A stretch of 64,000 nucleotides of DNA from Xenophilus sp003671765. Lineage in GTDB: Bacteria > Pseudomonadota > Gammaproteobacteria > Burkholderiales > Burkholderiaceae_C. Of the stretch, positions 50,548-59,911 are shown piece after piece (the stretch's first letter is position 1; each line of letters begins with the position of its first letter). The position numbers and the translations under genes are program-made. The stretch covers positions 3,038,001 to 3,102,000 of the forward strand of contig CP166702.1 in NCBI GenBank assembly GCA_051414805.1, given 5' to 3'. The notes under the pieces are model-generated. The model was given only the letters and a program-made list of their open reading frames with translations. It ran no database searches and was not told the origin of the DNA.

Positions 50548-52566
50548 ATGATCACTCTCAAGAACGTCATCCTGCGCCGCAGCGCCAAAGTGCTGCTCGA
50601 CGGCGCGACCGTCACCATCAACCCCGGCGAGAAGGTCGGTCTGGTCGGGCGCAACGGCGCCGGCAAGTCCACCCTGTTCGCACTGCTCAACGGCGGCCTG
50701 CACGAGGACGGCGGCGATTTCTCGATGCCCCGGCAATGGCGCCTGGCCCAGGTCGCGCAGAACATGCCCGAGACCAGCGAGTCGGCCACCGACTTCGTGG
50801 TGGCGGGCGACACGCGCCTGGTCGAACTGCGCGAGCAGCTCGCTGCTGCCGAAACGGCGCATGCCGCCGACCCGGACGATGCGGACGCCGGCATGGCCCT
50901 GGCGCATGCCTACACCGACCTGGCCGATGCTGGAGAGCACGATGCCGTGCCGCGTGCCCAAGCGCTCATCCTGGGCCTGGGCTTCAAGGTGCACGAGCTG
51001 GACCAGCCGGTCGACAGCTTCTCGGGCGGCTGGCGCATGCGCCTGCAGCTGGCGCGCGCGCTGATGTGCCCGAGCGACCTGCTGCTGCTCGACGAACCCA
51101 CCAACCACCTGGACCTGGACGCGCTGGTCTGGCTCGAGGCCTGGCTGCAGCGCTACGCCGGCACCATGATCGTCATCAGCCACGACCGCGAGTTCCTCGA
51201 CGCCGTGACCGACGTGACGCTGCACATCGAGCATGCCAAGCTCACGCGCTACGGCGGCAACTACAGCAAGTTCGAGGACATGCGCGCGCTGCAGCTGGAA
51301 CAGCAGCAGGCCGCCTTCGCCAAGCAGCAGGAAAAGATCGCCCACCTGCAGAAGTTCATCGACCGCTTCAAGGCCAAGGCCAGCAAGGCCAAGCAGGCGC
51401 AAAGCCGCGTCAAGGCGCTGGAGCGCATGGAGCGCGTGGCGCCGCTGCTGGCCGAGGCCGACTTCACCTTCGAGTTCAAGGAGCCGGCCAACATCCCCAA
51501 CCCGATGCTCACCGTGAGCGACGCGAGCTTCGGCTATGTGCAGGAGGATGCGCCGCCCAAGGTGATCCTCACCCACGTCAACCGCTCGGTGCTCGCGGGC
51601 CAGCGCATCGGCATCCTGGGCGCCAACGGCCAGGGCAAGTCGACGCTGGTCAAGACCATCGCCCGCGAGATGGGCGCGCTGGCCGGCACCGTGACCGAGG
51701 GCAAGGGCCTGAACATCGGCTACTTCGCGCAGCAGGAACTCGACGTGCTGCACCCCGGCAGCAACCCGCTGGAGCACATGGTGCGCCTGGCGCGCGACCT
51801 CGGCCCGCAATCGCGCGAGCGCAGCACCGAACAGGACCTGCGCGGCTTCCTGGGCAGCTTCAACTTTAGCGGCGACATGGTCAAGCAGCCGGTGGGCACC
51901 ATGAGCGGCGGCGAGAAGGCCCGGCTGGTGCTGGCCATGATGGTCTGGCAGCGCCCCAACCTGCTGCTGCTGGACGAGCCGACCAACCACCTGGACCTGG
52001 CCACCCGCGAGGCGCTGGCCGTCGCGCTCAACGAGTTCGAGGGCACGCTGATGCTGGTCAGCCACGACCGGGCACTGCTGCGCTCGGTGTGCGACGAGTT
52101 CTGGCTGGTGGGCCGTGGCGCCGTCAAGGACTTCGACGGCGACCTGGACGACTACCAGCGCTACCTGCTCGACGAGGCCAAGCGCCAGCGCGAACTGGCC
52201 AAGCAGGCGGCCGAGCCGCCGGCACCCGCACCGGCGCCGGCACCGGCCGCTGCGGCCCCTGCACCCGCCTCGCCCCGCCAGGCGTCCGACGGCGACGGCC
52301 GCGCGCAGCGCCAGCGCAGCGCGCAGGAGCGCCAGCAGCGCGCCGAGCAGACCCGCCCCTTGCGCAAGGAGCTGGCGAGCATCGACGCGCGCCTGGCCAG
52401 CGCCGGCGCGGAGAAGTCGGCGCTCGAAGCGCGGCTGGCACAGCCGCTGCCCGCGCCCGAGATCGCCGACGCCGGCCGCAAGCTCAAACTGCTGGGCGAC
52501 GAGATCGAGGCCCTGGAGGAACGCTGGATGACGCTGTCCGAACAGATCGAGGCGCTCGCCGCCTGA
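50548..52566 (+). CDS. yheS: ABC-F family ribosome-associated ATPase YheS
   Basis: This 672-residue soluble protein has two ABC domains and no membrane segments. The first has VGRNGAGKSTLFALLN, FSGGWRMRLQLARAL and LLLLDEPTNHLDLDALVWLE. The second has LGANGQGKSTLVKTI, MSGGEKARLVLAMMVWQRP and LLLLDEPTNHLDL. The P-site-tRNA-contacting linker (about 240-310) and a C-terminal Ala/Pro linker plus coiled coil (from 560) fit E. coli YheS closely in order and sequence. Such proteins act on the ribosome to relieve stalling. Confidence 0.93.
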   Translation: MITLKNVILRRSAKVLLDGATVTINPGEKVGLVGRNGAGKSTLFALLNGGLHEDGGDFSMPRQWRLAQVAQNMPETSESATDFVVAGDTRLVELREQLAAAETAHAADPDDADAGMALAHAYTDLADAGEHDAVPRAQALILGLGFKVHELDQPVDSFSGGWRMRLQLARALMCPSDLLLLDEPTNHLDLDALVWLEAWLQRYAGTMIVISHDREFLDAVTDVTLHIEHAKLTRYGGNYSKFEDMRALQLEQQQAAFAKQQEKIAHLQKFIDRFKAKASKAKQAQSRVKALERMERVAPLLAEADFTFEFKEPANIPNPMLTVSDASFGYVQEDAPPKVILTHVNRSVLAGQRIGILGANGQGKSTLVKTIAREMGALAGTVTEGKGLNIGYFAQQELDVLHPGSNPLEHMVRLARDLGPQSRERSTEQDLRGFLGSFNFSGDMVKQPVGTMSGGEKARLVLAMMVWQRPNLLLLDEPTNHLDLATREALAVALNEFEGTLMLVSHDRALLRSVCDEFWLVGRGAVKDFDGDLDDYQRYLLDEAKRQRELAKQAAEPPAPAPAPAPAAAAPAPASPRQASDGDGRAQRQRSAQERQQRAEQTRPLRKELASIDARLASAGAEKSALEARLAQPLPAPEIADAGRKLKLLGDEIEALEERWMTLSEQIEALAA

Positions 52567-52583
52567 AAAGAAGGTGTGACCCC

Positions 52584-53156
52584 ATGCCGTCCGCCACCGA
52601 ACTCGCCCAGGGCGACCCCGCCCTCCTCGCCGCCATTCGCCGCAGCCGGCGCCTGCTGGGCCGCAAGGCGCTGATGGCCGCGGCCGCCAGCGCCGTGCCG
52701 GTGCCGGGCATCGACTTCGCCGCCGACGCCGCGCTGCTGGCGCGCCTGGTGCCGCAGATCAGCGCCGAGTTCGGCCTGGCCGCGCCGCAGATTGCGCACC
52801 TGTCGCCGCATCAGCGCGAGCGGGTGATGCAGATGGCGGGCAGCCTGGGCACGGTGCTGGTCGGCAAGCTCGTCACGCGCGACCTGCTCATGACGCTGGC
52901 GCGCCACGCCGGCATGAAGCTGAGCGCCAAGCAGGCCGCCCGCTTCGTGCCGCTGGCGGGCCAGGTCGTGTCGGCCGCGCTGGGCTACGCGGCGCTGCGC
53001 GCCATGGGGGAGCAGCACATCAAGGACTGCGTGCAGGTCGCGCGGGCCGCACAACTGGTGCTGCCGGGGCCGGTGGGCGCGAACGGCCGGACCGAGGCGG
53101 CTGCCCTGTCTCCGGGCGCCCCTCGGCCCTTCTGGCGCCGGTTGAGCGCGCGCTGA
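52584..53156 (+). CDS. Conserved hypothetical, hydrophobic helical protein
   Basis: This 190-residue protein has a start preceded by AAGAAGGTGTG. Residues 20-65 include AAAASAVPVPGIDFAADAAL, a motif often seen in EcsC/DUF697-like membrane-associated proteins. A second hydrophobic stretch is around residues 120-140 (FVPLAGQVVSAALGYAALRA). The tail is Pro/Arg-rich. No catalytic motif is recognised. It follows yheS by 17 bp and is probably in its transcript, but the functional link is unknown. Confidence 0.65.
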   Translation: MPSATELAQGDPALLAAIRRSRRLLGRKALMAAAASAVPVPGIDFAADAALLARLVPQISAEFGLAAPQIAHLSPHQRERVMQMAGSLGTVLVGKLVTRDLLMTLARHAGMKLSAKQAARFVPLAGQVVSAALGYAALRAMGEQHIKDCVQVARAAQLVLPGPVGANGRTEAAALSPGAPRPFWRRLSAR

Positions 53157-53393
53157 ATGCCGGCTCACCCCGAGGGTGGCGATGCCCGACCCCGCGACGG
53201 GGGCAAAACAGTCGGCTGCCACACAGTTTCACGTGATGGAATGAAATCGGTCTTCAGATTGGCGCGCGTCGCGTGGCATAGTGTGTTTCAGGGGAATGAC
53301 ATCCACATGGCCCGCCGCCGACACGCCGACGTGCCGGCCGGACGGGACAGCAAAGCGCAGGGCTTCCGCTTCGGAATCCGGGAGAAACGAAGC

Positions 53394-53630
53394 ATGAACA
53401 ACGCAGAACTTGCAGCGTCGGTGGAACGGCTCATGAATTGGGTCGATTACTACCTGCACTGCGAACTCGACGACGAATACCAGCACGACAAGCCGCAGAC
53501 TGCGCGCATGCAGCTGGAGGCTGCGCTGCGTGAAGAGCTGTTGCGCGCGCATGCGCACGGGGTGGTTGCCTCGGTTTCCGCCGGTGCTCGCGAGGCCGGG
53601 GCAGGCACACGCGACGACGTGGTCCGCTGA
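53394..53630 (+). CDS. Small hypothetical protein, 78 residues
   Basis: The protein starts MNNAELAASVERLMNWVDYY after a good GGGAGAA Shine-Dalgarno. The first 50 residues look like an acidic, aromatic helix pair (YYLHCELDDEYQHDKPQ); the tail is Ala/Gly-rich. No signal peptide or known motif is present. The 237 bp upstream hold no other gene, but include a TTCAGA-18-CATAGT promoter-like pair near 53250-53280. Longer in-frame starts exist upstream but lack a ribosome site. Confidence 0.55.
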   Translation: MNNAELAASVERLMNWVDYYLHCELDDEYQHDKPQTARMQLEAALREELLRAHAHGVVASVSAGAREAGAGTRDDVVR

Positions 53631-53656
53631 GCCCGCAGCCGTCGCGCCTTCGACGC

Positions 53657-54094
53657 CTAGGCGAACAGCGCGGTGTAGCGCCGCTGCATCTCCTCGGGGG
53701 TGACCTTCTCGATCTCGTGGCCGATCAGCCAGCGGTGCCCGAAGGGGTCGCGCACGGTGCCGGAGCGCTCGCCATAGAAGTGGTTTTCCGGCGCCCGCTC
53801 CAGCGTTGCACCCGCGGACACCGCGCGGGCCACCATCGCATCGGCATCGTCGACATGCAGGTGCAGCGTCACCGGCGTCGCACCCAGCCCGTCCGGGCTG
53901 CGCACGCCCATCTCGGGATACTCCTCCGACAGCATCAGCGTGTGGCCATCCAGGTCCATCTCGGCATGGCCTACGCGCCCGTCGGGCTCGGTCAGCCGGA
54001 ACAGCTCGGACGCGCCGAAGGCGCGGGTGTAGAAGTCCATCGCGGCGCGCGCGTCGCGCACGCACAGGTAGGCATAGAGGGCTTGAACGGCCAT
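53657..54094 (-). CDS. VOC/glyoxalase-family protein
   Basis: This 145-residue protein has paired beta-alpha-beta-beta-beta units. It starts MAVQALYAYLCVRDARAAMD, with FYTRAFGASELFRL in the first half. VTLHLHVDDADAMVARAVSA follows in the second, with a C-terminal RDPFGHRWLIGHEIE. This matches the PhnB-like/glyoxalase group, whose members bind metal or small ligands; many have no known reaction. It is located between tRNA-Lys (same strand, upstream) and a small convergent gene. It has no apparent relation to the phosphonate cluster at the left end. Confidence 0.82.
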   Translation of the reverse strand: MAVQALYAYLCVRDARAAMDFYTRAFGASELFRLTEPDGRVGHAEMDLDGHTLMLSEEYPEMGVRSPDGLGATPVTLHLHVDDADAMVARAVSAGATLERAPENHFYGERSGTVRDPFGHRWLIGHEIEKVTPEEMQRRYTALFA

Positions 54095-54250
54095 GCGGGC
54101 TCCATCGTTGGGTGTGGAAGGCCCGCATTCTGAGCCGCGGCCTGCCTGCCGTGTTGCAGGAATTCGACCTGCCTCGGCTCCGCATGGGCACATGGCACGC
54201 GTCGCATTGCGATGGGAGCTTCTTCGCTCGAGCGCGGTGGTCCGGGCCAA

Positions 54251-54287
54251 AACAAAAGAGCGCGCTCGCCAAAAGCGAGCGCGCTCT
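54251..54287 (-). terminator. Rho-independent terminator after tRNA-Lys
   Basis: On the minus strand AGAGCGCGCTCGC pairs perfectly over 13 bp with GCGAGCGCGCTCT around a short TTTTG loop, followed by TTTTGTTTT. Confidence 0.93.
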
Positions 54288-54294
54288 GCAGGGG

Positions 54295-54370
54295 TGGTAG
54301 GACGTGCGTGACTCGAACACGCGACCAACGGATTAAAAGTCCGCTGCTCTACCAACTGAGCTAACGTCCC
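54295..54370 (-). tRNA. tRNA-Lys (TTT anticodon)
   Basis: The gene has 76 bases with encoded CCA. The acceptor GGGACGT pairs with ACGTCCT (one G-T). The D arm GCTCAGTTGGTAGAGC is present, and the anticodon loop CTTTTAA gives anticodon TTT. The T arm is CGTG-TTCGAGT-CACG with one extra pair. Confidence 0.97.
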
Positions 54371-54472
54371 CCGGATGTCTGGCGATCGCCCTGGGCGGGC
54401 CACCGCGCTTGTCTTGTTTTTCTTTTGATTTCTTCTGCTCTTGCCTATGCGGCAAAGCCCACGATTATAGCG

Positions 54473-55282
54473 TCAGCTTCCTCGCGCCAGACGGTCGAGC
54501 ACCCACCCCGCAGCGCACTGGCCGAAGGTGGCCGTGACGCTGACGACGGAGCCATAGCCATGGCAGTTGAGCGAGCCATCGCCATCGCCATCGCCGTCGA
54601 TGGCACACGAGGCATCGGGCGGGGCCACGCTCTCGCGGCTGAACACGCCGACGACGCCGACCTTGCGGCCGTCCTTGGGCGCGCCATGGTGCTTGCGCAG
54701 CCGCTGGCGCAACTGGGCCAGCAAGGGGTCGTGCGTGGCCAGGGCGACGTCGTCGATCTCGACGCGGTGGGCGAGCCGCTTGCCGCCCGCGGCGCCGACG
54801 GTGATGAACTCGGCGGCGCGTTGCGCCCTCGCCCAGGCGGCCATGGCAACCTTGGCCGCCATCTGGTCGCAGGCATCGATCACCGCGTCGACGGGTCCGG
54901 CGGCACGCTCGGCCGACGCGCGCAGGGCATCCCAGTTGCCGGGCTCGACGAACTCGTCCAGGGGCAGCACGCGGCAGTCCGGGTTGATGTGCAGCACACG
55001 CTCGCGCATGGCCTCGACCTTGGCCTGCCCCACGGTGCTGTCGAGCGCGTGGATCTGGCGGTTGATGTTCGACTCGGCGATGTGGTCGAGGTCGATGAGC
55101 GTGAGCGCGCCGACGCCGCTGCGGGCCAGCGCCTCGACCGCCCACGAGCCCACGCCGCCGATGCCGGCAACGAGGACATGCGCAGCGCGGATGCGCGCCG
55201 CGCCGGCCACGCCGTAGAGGCGCTCGAGGCCGCCGAAACGGCGCGCCACGTCGGCCTGCGGCACCATGGCTGCCTGCGTCAT
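54473..55282 (-). CDS. tcdA: tRNA threonylcarbamoyladenosine dehydratase TcdA
   Basis: This 269-residue E1-like (ThiF-fold) enzyme cyclises t6A to ct6A at tRNA position 37. ATP-binding VAGIGGVGSWAVEALARSGV near residue 40 is followed by LIDLDHIAESNINRQIHALD and VIDACDQMAAKVAMA. The C-terminal HGYGSVVSVTATFGQ is membrane-prone, as in E. coli TcdA (268 residues). It lies downstream of cpoB on the same strand, 34 bp apart. The tRNA-Lys encoded next to it is one of the ANN-decoding tRNAs that carry this base; the proximity may be chance. Confidence 0.92.
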   Translation of the reverse strand: MTQAAMVPQADVARRFGGLERLYGVAGAARIRAAHVLVAGIGGVGSWAVEALARSGVGALTLIDLDHIAESNINRQIHALDSTVGQAKVEAMRERVLHINPDCRVLPLDEFVEPGNWDALRASAERAAGPVDAVIDACDQMAAKVAMAAWARAQRAAEFITVGAAGGKRLAHRVEIDDVALATHDPLLAQLRQRLRKHHGAPKDGRKVGVVGVFSRESVAPPDASCAIDGDGDGDGSLNCHGYGSVVSVTATFGQCAAGWVLDRLARGS

Positions 55283-55316
55283 GCGGCGCGCCCCTCGGCT
55301 ATGGAGCCCGACGCGC

Positions 55317-56078
55317 TCAACGCAGGCGCGAGAGGCGTTCGCGCCCGGCCTGGGCCGCTTCGGACTGCGGGTAGGCCTTCACGAGGTCCTCGAGGGTGCG
55401 ACGCGCTGCGCGCGTGTCCTTGAGTTCGATCTGGCAGTTGGCGATCGACAGCACGGCTTCGGGCGCCTTCACGTGGTCGGGCGCCATGGAGAGCATCGAG
55501 CGGAAGTTCGCGATGGCCTCGGTGTAGTTGCGCGTGGCGTACTGCGCATTGCCCAGCCAGAACAGCGCCGACGGGTTGTAGCCGCTGCGCGGATAGCGCT
55601 TGACGAATTCGGCAAAAGCCGTCTGTGCCTGCGCGAACTGGCCGGCGCGGAAGACGCCGAGCGCCGCGTCGAAGTCCGCCTTCTCCTTGGGATCGGCGGT
55701 GAATTCGCGGCCATCGACCTGCACCTGCGACGGTTCGCTCTGCTTGAGCTTGGTGTCGAGGTCGGTCTGGCGCTGCTGCATGTCGCTCAGCGTCTTGGCC
55801 AGCTGCTCGTTCTGACCCGTCATGCGGGCCATGTCGCCCCGCAGGCTGTCGATCTGCTGCTGCAGGTCGACCAGGCTGCGGCGCAGCTGGCCGTTCTCGT
55901 CGGACAGGCGCTGCGTCGTGTTCTCCGACTGCGTGCGGATCGCCTCGACGCGCTGACGCAGGTCGAGGATGGCGCGGCGGGCCTCGTCATCCTCGAACAG
56001 CGCCGCGTGCGAACTGGCCGCGCCACACAGCACGAAGGCGGCCAAGGCCGCCTGTCGCCAGGTTGCCTGGAGTCTCAT
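55317..56078 (-). CDS. cpoB: Cell division coordinator CpoB (YbgF)
   Basis: The 253-residue periplasmic protein has a signal peptide ending SSHA-A near residue 25. An N-terminal trimerising coiled coil (about 30-105, with ILDLRQRVEAIRTQSENTTQ and LSDMQQRQTDLDTKLKQ) is followed by three TPR units (about 130-250). It couples Tol-Pal outer-membrane constriction with peptidoglycan synthesis at division. The ATG at 56078 overlaps the pal stop codon (ATGA). Confidence 0.94.
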   Translation of the reverse strand: MRLQATWRQAALAAFVLCGAASSHAALFEDDEARRAILDLRQRVEAIRTQSENTTQRLSDENGQLRRSLVDLQQQIDSLRGDMARMTGQNEQLAKTLSDMQQRQTDLDTKLKQSEPSQVQVDGREFTADPKEKADFDAALGVFRAGQFAQAQTAFAEFVKRYPRSGYNPSALFWLGNAQYATRNYTEAIANFRSMLSMAPDHVKAPEAVLSIANCQIELKDTRAARRTLEDLVKAYPQSEAAQAGRERLSRLR

Positions 56079-56602
56079 CAGCGGTAGACGATCTCGGCGC
56101 GACGGTTTTGCGCCCATGCGTCTTCACCCGTGCCTTGCACCGCCGGCTTTTCCTTGCCGAAGCTCACGGCCTCGATCTGGGCGTCGCTCACACCCAGCAG
56201 GGTCAGTGCGCGGCGCACGGCCTCGGAACGCTTCTGGCCGAGTGCCAGGTTATATTCGCGACCGCCGCGATCGTCGGTGTGGCCTTCGATCGAGATGCGG
56301 CGCGATGGGTTCGCCTTCAGGAAGCGGGCATGGCCGTCGATCAGCGACTGGAACTCGGGCTTGATCGTGTAGCTGTCGAAATCGAAGTACACGATGCGTG
56401 CAACGCCGACCGGGCCTTCGCGCGTCTGCGCGTTGGGGTCGATGGTGACCGGTGCGACGCCGCTGGCCGACCCGCCCGTGCCGCCGGCACCTGCGCCTGC
56501 GTTGGAGACAGGCGCCTCGTTGAGCTTGGTGCCCGACGAGCAACCCGCGATCAGCGCGGCGATGGCCAGCGATGCAATCGAAATCGAACTTCTACTCAGC
56601 AT
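56078..56602 (-). CDS. pal: Peptidoglycan-associated lipoprotein
   Basis: The 174-residue lipoprotein has signal and lipobox LIAGC (Cys21), a Gly/Ala linker and a C-terminal OmpA-like peptidoglycan-binding domain. That domain has VYFDFDSYTIKPEFQSLID, ISIEGHTDDRGGREYNLALG and the RRAEIVYR end. It anchors the outer membrane to the wall and is moved by Tol. It is flanked by tolB (27 bp upstream) and cpoB (overlap). Confidence 0.97.
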   Translation of the reverse strand: MLSRSSISIASLAIAALIAGCSSGTKLNEAPVSNAGAGAGGTGGSASGVAPVTIDPNAQTREGPVGVARIVYFDFDSYTIKPEFQSLIDGHARFLKANPSRRISIEGHTDDRGGREYNLALGQKRSEAVRRALTLLGVSDAQIEAVSFGKEKPAVQGTGEDAWAQNRRAEIVYR

Positions 56603-56629
56603 ATGGAACTCCTCAAATTGATCCGATGA

Positions 56630-57952
56630 TCATTGCTTCTGAAATGGACCCCAGTCCGGCTCACGAATGTCCCCCGCCTTCCCCGCCAGCCGCGCCTTGA
56701 TCTTTCCATCGAGGGTGGTGGTCATCAGGGCTTCGCGTCCCTGCAGCTGCGTTGCATAGACGATCAGCTTGCTGTTGGGAGCGAAACTGGGGCTCTCGTC
56801 GGCGGAGGTGTCCGTCAGTGCCGTCACGGTGCCACTGGCCAACTCCATCACATGGAGTTTGAACGCGCCACCGACGCGCGAGATGTAGGCCAACCACCGT
56901 CCGTCGGGACTCACCGAGGGCGAGATGTTGTAGGAGCCGGAGAATGTCACGCGGGCCGGCGCACCGCCGCTCGCGCCCATCTTGTAGATCTGCGGCGAGC
57001 CGCCGCGATCGCTGGTGAAGTAGATCGTGCTGCCGTCGGCCGAATAGGTGGGCTCGGTGTCGATGGCGCTGCTTTGCGTGAGGCGACGCGGCTCGCCGCC
57101 CGTGGCCGGGATCGAATACAGCTGCGAGCCGCCGTCGCGGCTCAGCGTCACGGCCAGCGTGTTGCCGTCGGGCGACCAGGCGGGCGCGCTGTTGGACCCC
57201 TTGAAGTTGGCCACCAGCCGGCGCTGGCCGTTGGCCACCGAGTGCACGTACACCACCGGCTTGCGCGACTCGAAGGACACGTAGGCCAGCTGGCCGCCGT
57301 TGGGCGACCACACGGGCGAGATGATCGGCTCGGGACTGGCCAGCGCGGCCTGCGCGTTCTCGCCGTCGGCGTCGGCCACCCAGAGGGTGTAGCGGCCGCC
57401 GGCCTTGGTGATGTAGGCGATGCGGGTCGAGAAGATGCCCTTGTCGCCCGTCAGCTTTTCGTACACATAGTCGGCGATGCGGTGCGAGGCCAGCCGCAGG
57501 TCGGCCTGGGGCACGGTGTAGCTCTGGCCGCCGAGGTCCTGGCCGCGCACCACGTCCCACAGGCGGAAGCGCACGTCGTAGCGGCCGTCGGCCAGGCGCG
57601 TCACGCTGCCGGCGACCAGCGAGTCGGCCGTGCGCTGGCGCCACACCGACAGGTCCGGTCGCGAGGTCTCGTCCATGGCCTGGCCGGAGGCATCGACACC
57701 GCGGAACTGGCCGCTGCGCTCGAGGTCGGCCTTGACGATCTCGGAGATCTTCTGGGGCGACGCTTCTTCACCCTTGAAGGGCACCAGCGCGATGGGCAAC
57801 TGCGTCAGGCCGACGCCCGACACCTCGACGCGGAACTGCGCCAGCGCCGGCAGTGCGCTCAGGGCGGGAGACAGGGCGATGCCCGCGAGAAGGCTGCGGC
57901 GGGCCAGGGAAGAAGCTGTGAAAGGAAATGTCGGCGGCAACGGCTTGTTCAT
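56630..57952 (-). CDS. tolB: Tol-Pal system protein TolB
   Basis: The 440-residue periplasmic beta-propeller has residues 1-39 as an unusually long signal with a twin-arginine pair (SSLARRSLLAGIALSP). An N-terminal alpha/beta domain is followed by six WD-like blades, seen as repeated SPDG/SPNG-x-LAYVS motifs (PVWSPNGGQLAYVS, APAWSPDGNTLAVT, TYSADGSTIYFTSDRGG). I chose ATG 57952; an in-frame ATG at 58036 only lengthens the signal. tolQRA do not precede it: the next gene upstream is divergent msbA. Confidence 0.94.
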   Translation of the reverse strand: MNKPLPPTFPFTASSLARRSLLAGIALSPALSALPALAQFRVEVSGVGLTQLPIALVPFKGEEASPQKISEIVKADLERSGQFRGVDASGQAMDETSRPDLSVWRQRTADSLVAGSVTRLADGRYDVRFRLWDVVRGQDLGGQSYTVPQADLRLASHRIADYVYEKLTGDKGIFSTRIAYITKAGGRYTLWVADADGENAQAALASPEPIISPVWSPNGGQLAYVSFESRKPVVYVHSVANGQRRLVANFKGSNSAPAWSPDGNTLAVTLSRDGGSQLYSIPATGGEPRRLTQSSAIDTEPTYSADGSTIYFTSDRGGSPQIYKMGASGGAPARVTFSGSYNISPSVSPDGRWLAYISRVGGAFKLHVMELASGTVTALTDTSADESPSFAPNSKLIVYATQLQGREALMTTTLDGKIKARLAGKAGDIREPDWGPFQKQ

Positions 57953-58107
57953 GCAGTTCGGAGAAATTTCCCTGAAGGAAGTTTCCGTCAAGCGGAAAGA
58001 CGTGAATGGTACACACTGCATTGCACGCTTCGTCACAAACTGTTCGACGTTTCGATGCAGTCCTACAGCGCGCCGTGGAAGCCCCGGGAGCCGAGCAGGT
58101 GCAACCG

Positions 58108-58113
58108 TAGAAT
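58108..58113 (+). promoter_or_regulatory. Candidate -10 box of msbA, near-leaderless
   Basis: TAGAAT lies 9 bases before the msbA ATG, leaving about 2-3 bases of leader. No -35 match is visible. The 170 bp between tolB and msbA hold no other gene. Confidence 0.4.
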
Positions 58114-58122
58114 CCGCCGCCT

Positions 58123-59904
58123 ATGCAGCCTTCCCCCGCCGACGCGCCCGCGCGAGCACCCTTGACGCGCCGGCTCCAGCGGCTCATGGCCTGGTTCGGC
58201 GGGTCGCGGCGCTGGTGGGCCATCGGCGTCGGCACCGCGATGGTCGCGGCGCTGACCGAGCCCCTCATGCCTGCCCTGATGAAGCCGCTGCTCGACCGCG
58301 GCTTCACCCAGGGGCAGCTGGCACTGTGGATGGTGCCGGCCTTCATCATCCTGCTCTTCGCGGTGCGCGGCATGGCGCAGTTCGTGTCGCAATACGCGCT
58401 GGCGCGCATCGCCAACGAGGGCATGCAGAGGCTGCGGCGCGTGCTCTTCGACCGGCTGCTGGTTGCCGAGCTGGGCCTCTTCTCGCGCCAGTCGGCCAGC
58501 GCGCTGTCGAACACCGTGGTGTACGAGGTGCAGACCGGGGGCGTGCTGCTGGTGCAGGCGCTGCTGGGCCTCTCGCGCGACGGCTTCACTGTGATCGCCC
58601 TGCTCTTCTATTTGCTGTACCTGAACTGGAAGCTCACGCTCGTTGTGGCGCTGTTGGTGCCGGGCACGGCCTGGATCATGAAGGTGCTCTCCAAGCGCCT
58701 GTACCGGCTCACGCGCCTGGGCCAGGAGGCGACCGACGAGCTGGCGTATGTCGTGGAAGAGAACGTGCTGGCCCACCGCATGGTGCGCCTGCACGGCGCG
58801 CAGGCCGGGCAGTCGGAGCGCTTCGAACGGCTGAGCCACAGCCTTAACCGGCTGGCCGTAAAGTCCACCATCGCCTCGGCCGCGATGACGCCGCTCACGC
58901 AGCTCTTCGCTGCGGTCGCGCTGTCGATCGTGGTGATGATCGCGCTCTGGCAGAGCGGCGAGCAGGGCCTGACCGTGGGCGGCTTCGTCGCCTACATCAC
59001 GGCGATGCTGATGCTCATCGCGCCGATCCGGCGCCTGGCCGACATGGCCAACCCGATCACGCGCGGCCTGGCCGCCTTGGAACGCGGCCTGGGCCTGATC
59101 GACGACACCGCTTCGGAGACCGAGGGCGCCTTCGAGATCGCGCGCGCCAACGGCCACATCGAGCTGCGCAACGTGCGCGTGGCCTACCGCGAGGATGCGG
59201 CGCCGGCGCTCGACGGCCTGACGCTGATGGTGCGCCCCGGCGAGGTGGTGGCCCTGGTCGGCCCCTCGGGCTCGGGCAAGACCACGCTGGTCAACCTGCT
59301 GCCGCGCTTCGTGCTGCCCGCTTCGGGCCAGGTGCTGCTCGACGGGCAGGACGTGGCGGGCTGGAAGCTGTCGACCCTGCGCGCGCAGTTCGCGCTGGTG
59401 AGCCAGGACGTGGTGATGCTCAACGACACGCTGGCCGCCAACGTGGCGCTGGGCCAGGCGATCGACCGCGAGCGCGTGCAGCGCTGCGTCGAGGCCGCGA
59501 ACCTGGCCATGCACGTCGCGGGACTGCCGCAGGGCATCGACACGGTGCTGGGCCACAACGCGACGCAGCTGTCGGGCGGCCAGCGCCAGCGCCTGGCCAT
59601 CGCCCGCGCCCTCTACCGCGATGCGCCGGTGCTGCTGCTGGACGAGGCCACCTCGGCGCTGGACACCGAATCCGAACGCCTGGTGCAGGAAGCGCTGCAG
59701 CGCCTGATGCAGGGACGCACCACGCTGATCGTGGCGCACCGGCTCACGACCATCCAGCACGCCGACCGCATCGTCGTGATGGACCATGGCCACATCGTCG
59801 AGCAGGGCAGCCATGCGCAGCTGATGGCGGCCGACGGGCTCTATGCGCGGCTTCAGACGCACACGCCGGTGCCGGCCAGCGAGGCCGAGCCGGCCGACGC
59901 CTGA
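58123..59904 (+). CDS. msbA: Lipid A flippase MsbA
   Basis: This 593-residue half-size ABC exporter has six membrane helices in residues 30-310. The ATPase has VGPSGSGKTTLVNLLPR, QDVVMLNDT (Q-loop area), LSGGQRQRLAIARALYRDAP, LLLDEATSALDTESE and IVAHRLTTI. Order and length match E. coli MsbA (582), which flips core-lipid A across the inner membrane. It is convergent with rng, with repeat copy F between. Broader multidrug export cannot be excluded, but a single copy near other envelope genes favours MsbA. Confidence 0.92.
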   Translation: MQPSPADAPARAPLTRRLQRLMAWFGGSRRWWAIGVGTAMVAALTEPLMPALMKPLLDRGFTQGQLALWMVPAFIILLFAVRGMAQFVSQYALARIANEGMQRLRRVLFDRLLVAELGLFSRQSASALSNTVVYEVQTGGVLLVQALLGLSRDGFTVIALLFYLLYLNWKLTLVVALLVPGTAWIMKVLSKRLYRLTRLGQEATDELAYVVEENVLAHRMVRLHGAQAGQSERFERLSHSLNRLAVKSTIASAAMTPLTQLFAAVALSIVVMIALWQSGEQGLTVGGFVAYITAMLMLIAPIRRLADMANPITRGLAALERGLGLIDDTASETEGAFEIARANGHIELRNVRVAYREDAAPALDGLTLMVRPGEVVALVGPSGSGKTTLVNLLPRFVLPASGQVLLDGQDVAGWKLSTLRAQFALVSQDVVMLNDTLAANVALGQAIDRERVQRCVEAANLAMHVAGLPQGIDTVLGHNATQLSGGQRQRLAIARALYRDAPVLLLDEATSALDTESERLVQEALQRLMQGRTTLIVAHRLTTIQHADRIVVMDHGHIVEQGSHAQLMAADGLYARLQTHTPVPASEAEPADA

Positions 59905-59911
59905 AGAGCGT

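Noticed and set aside
53657..54094. Linking the PhnB-like VOC protein to phosphonate use
   Set aside because: The name PhnB is historical; the gene lies 44 kb from the phosphonate cluster and has no shared site.
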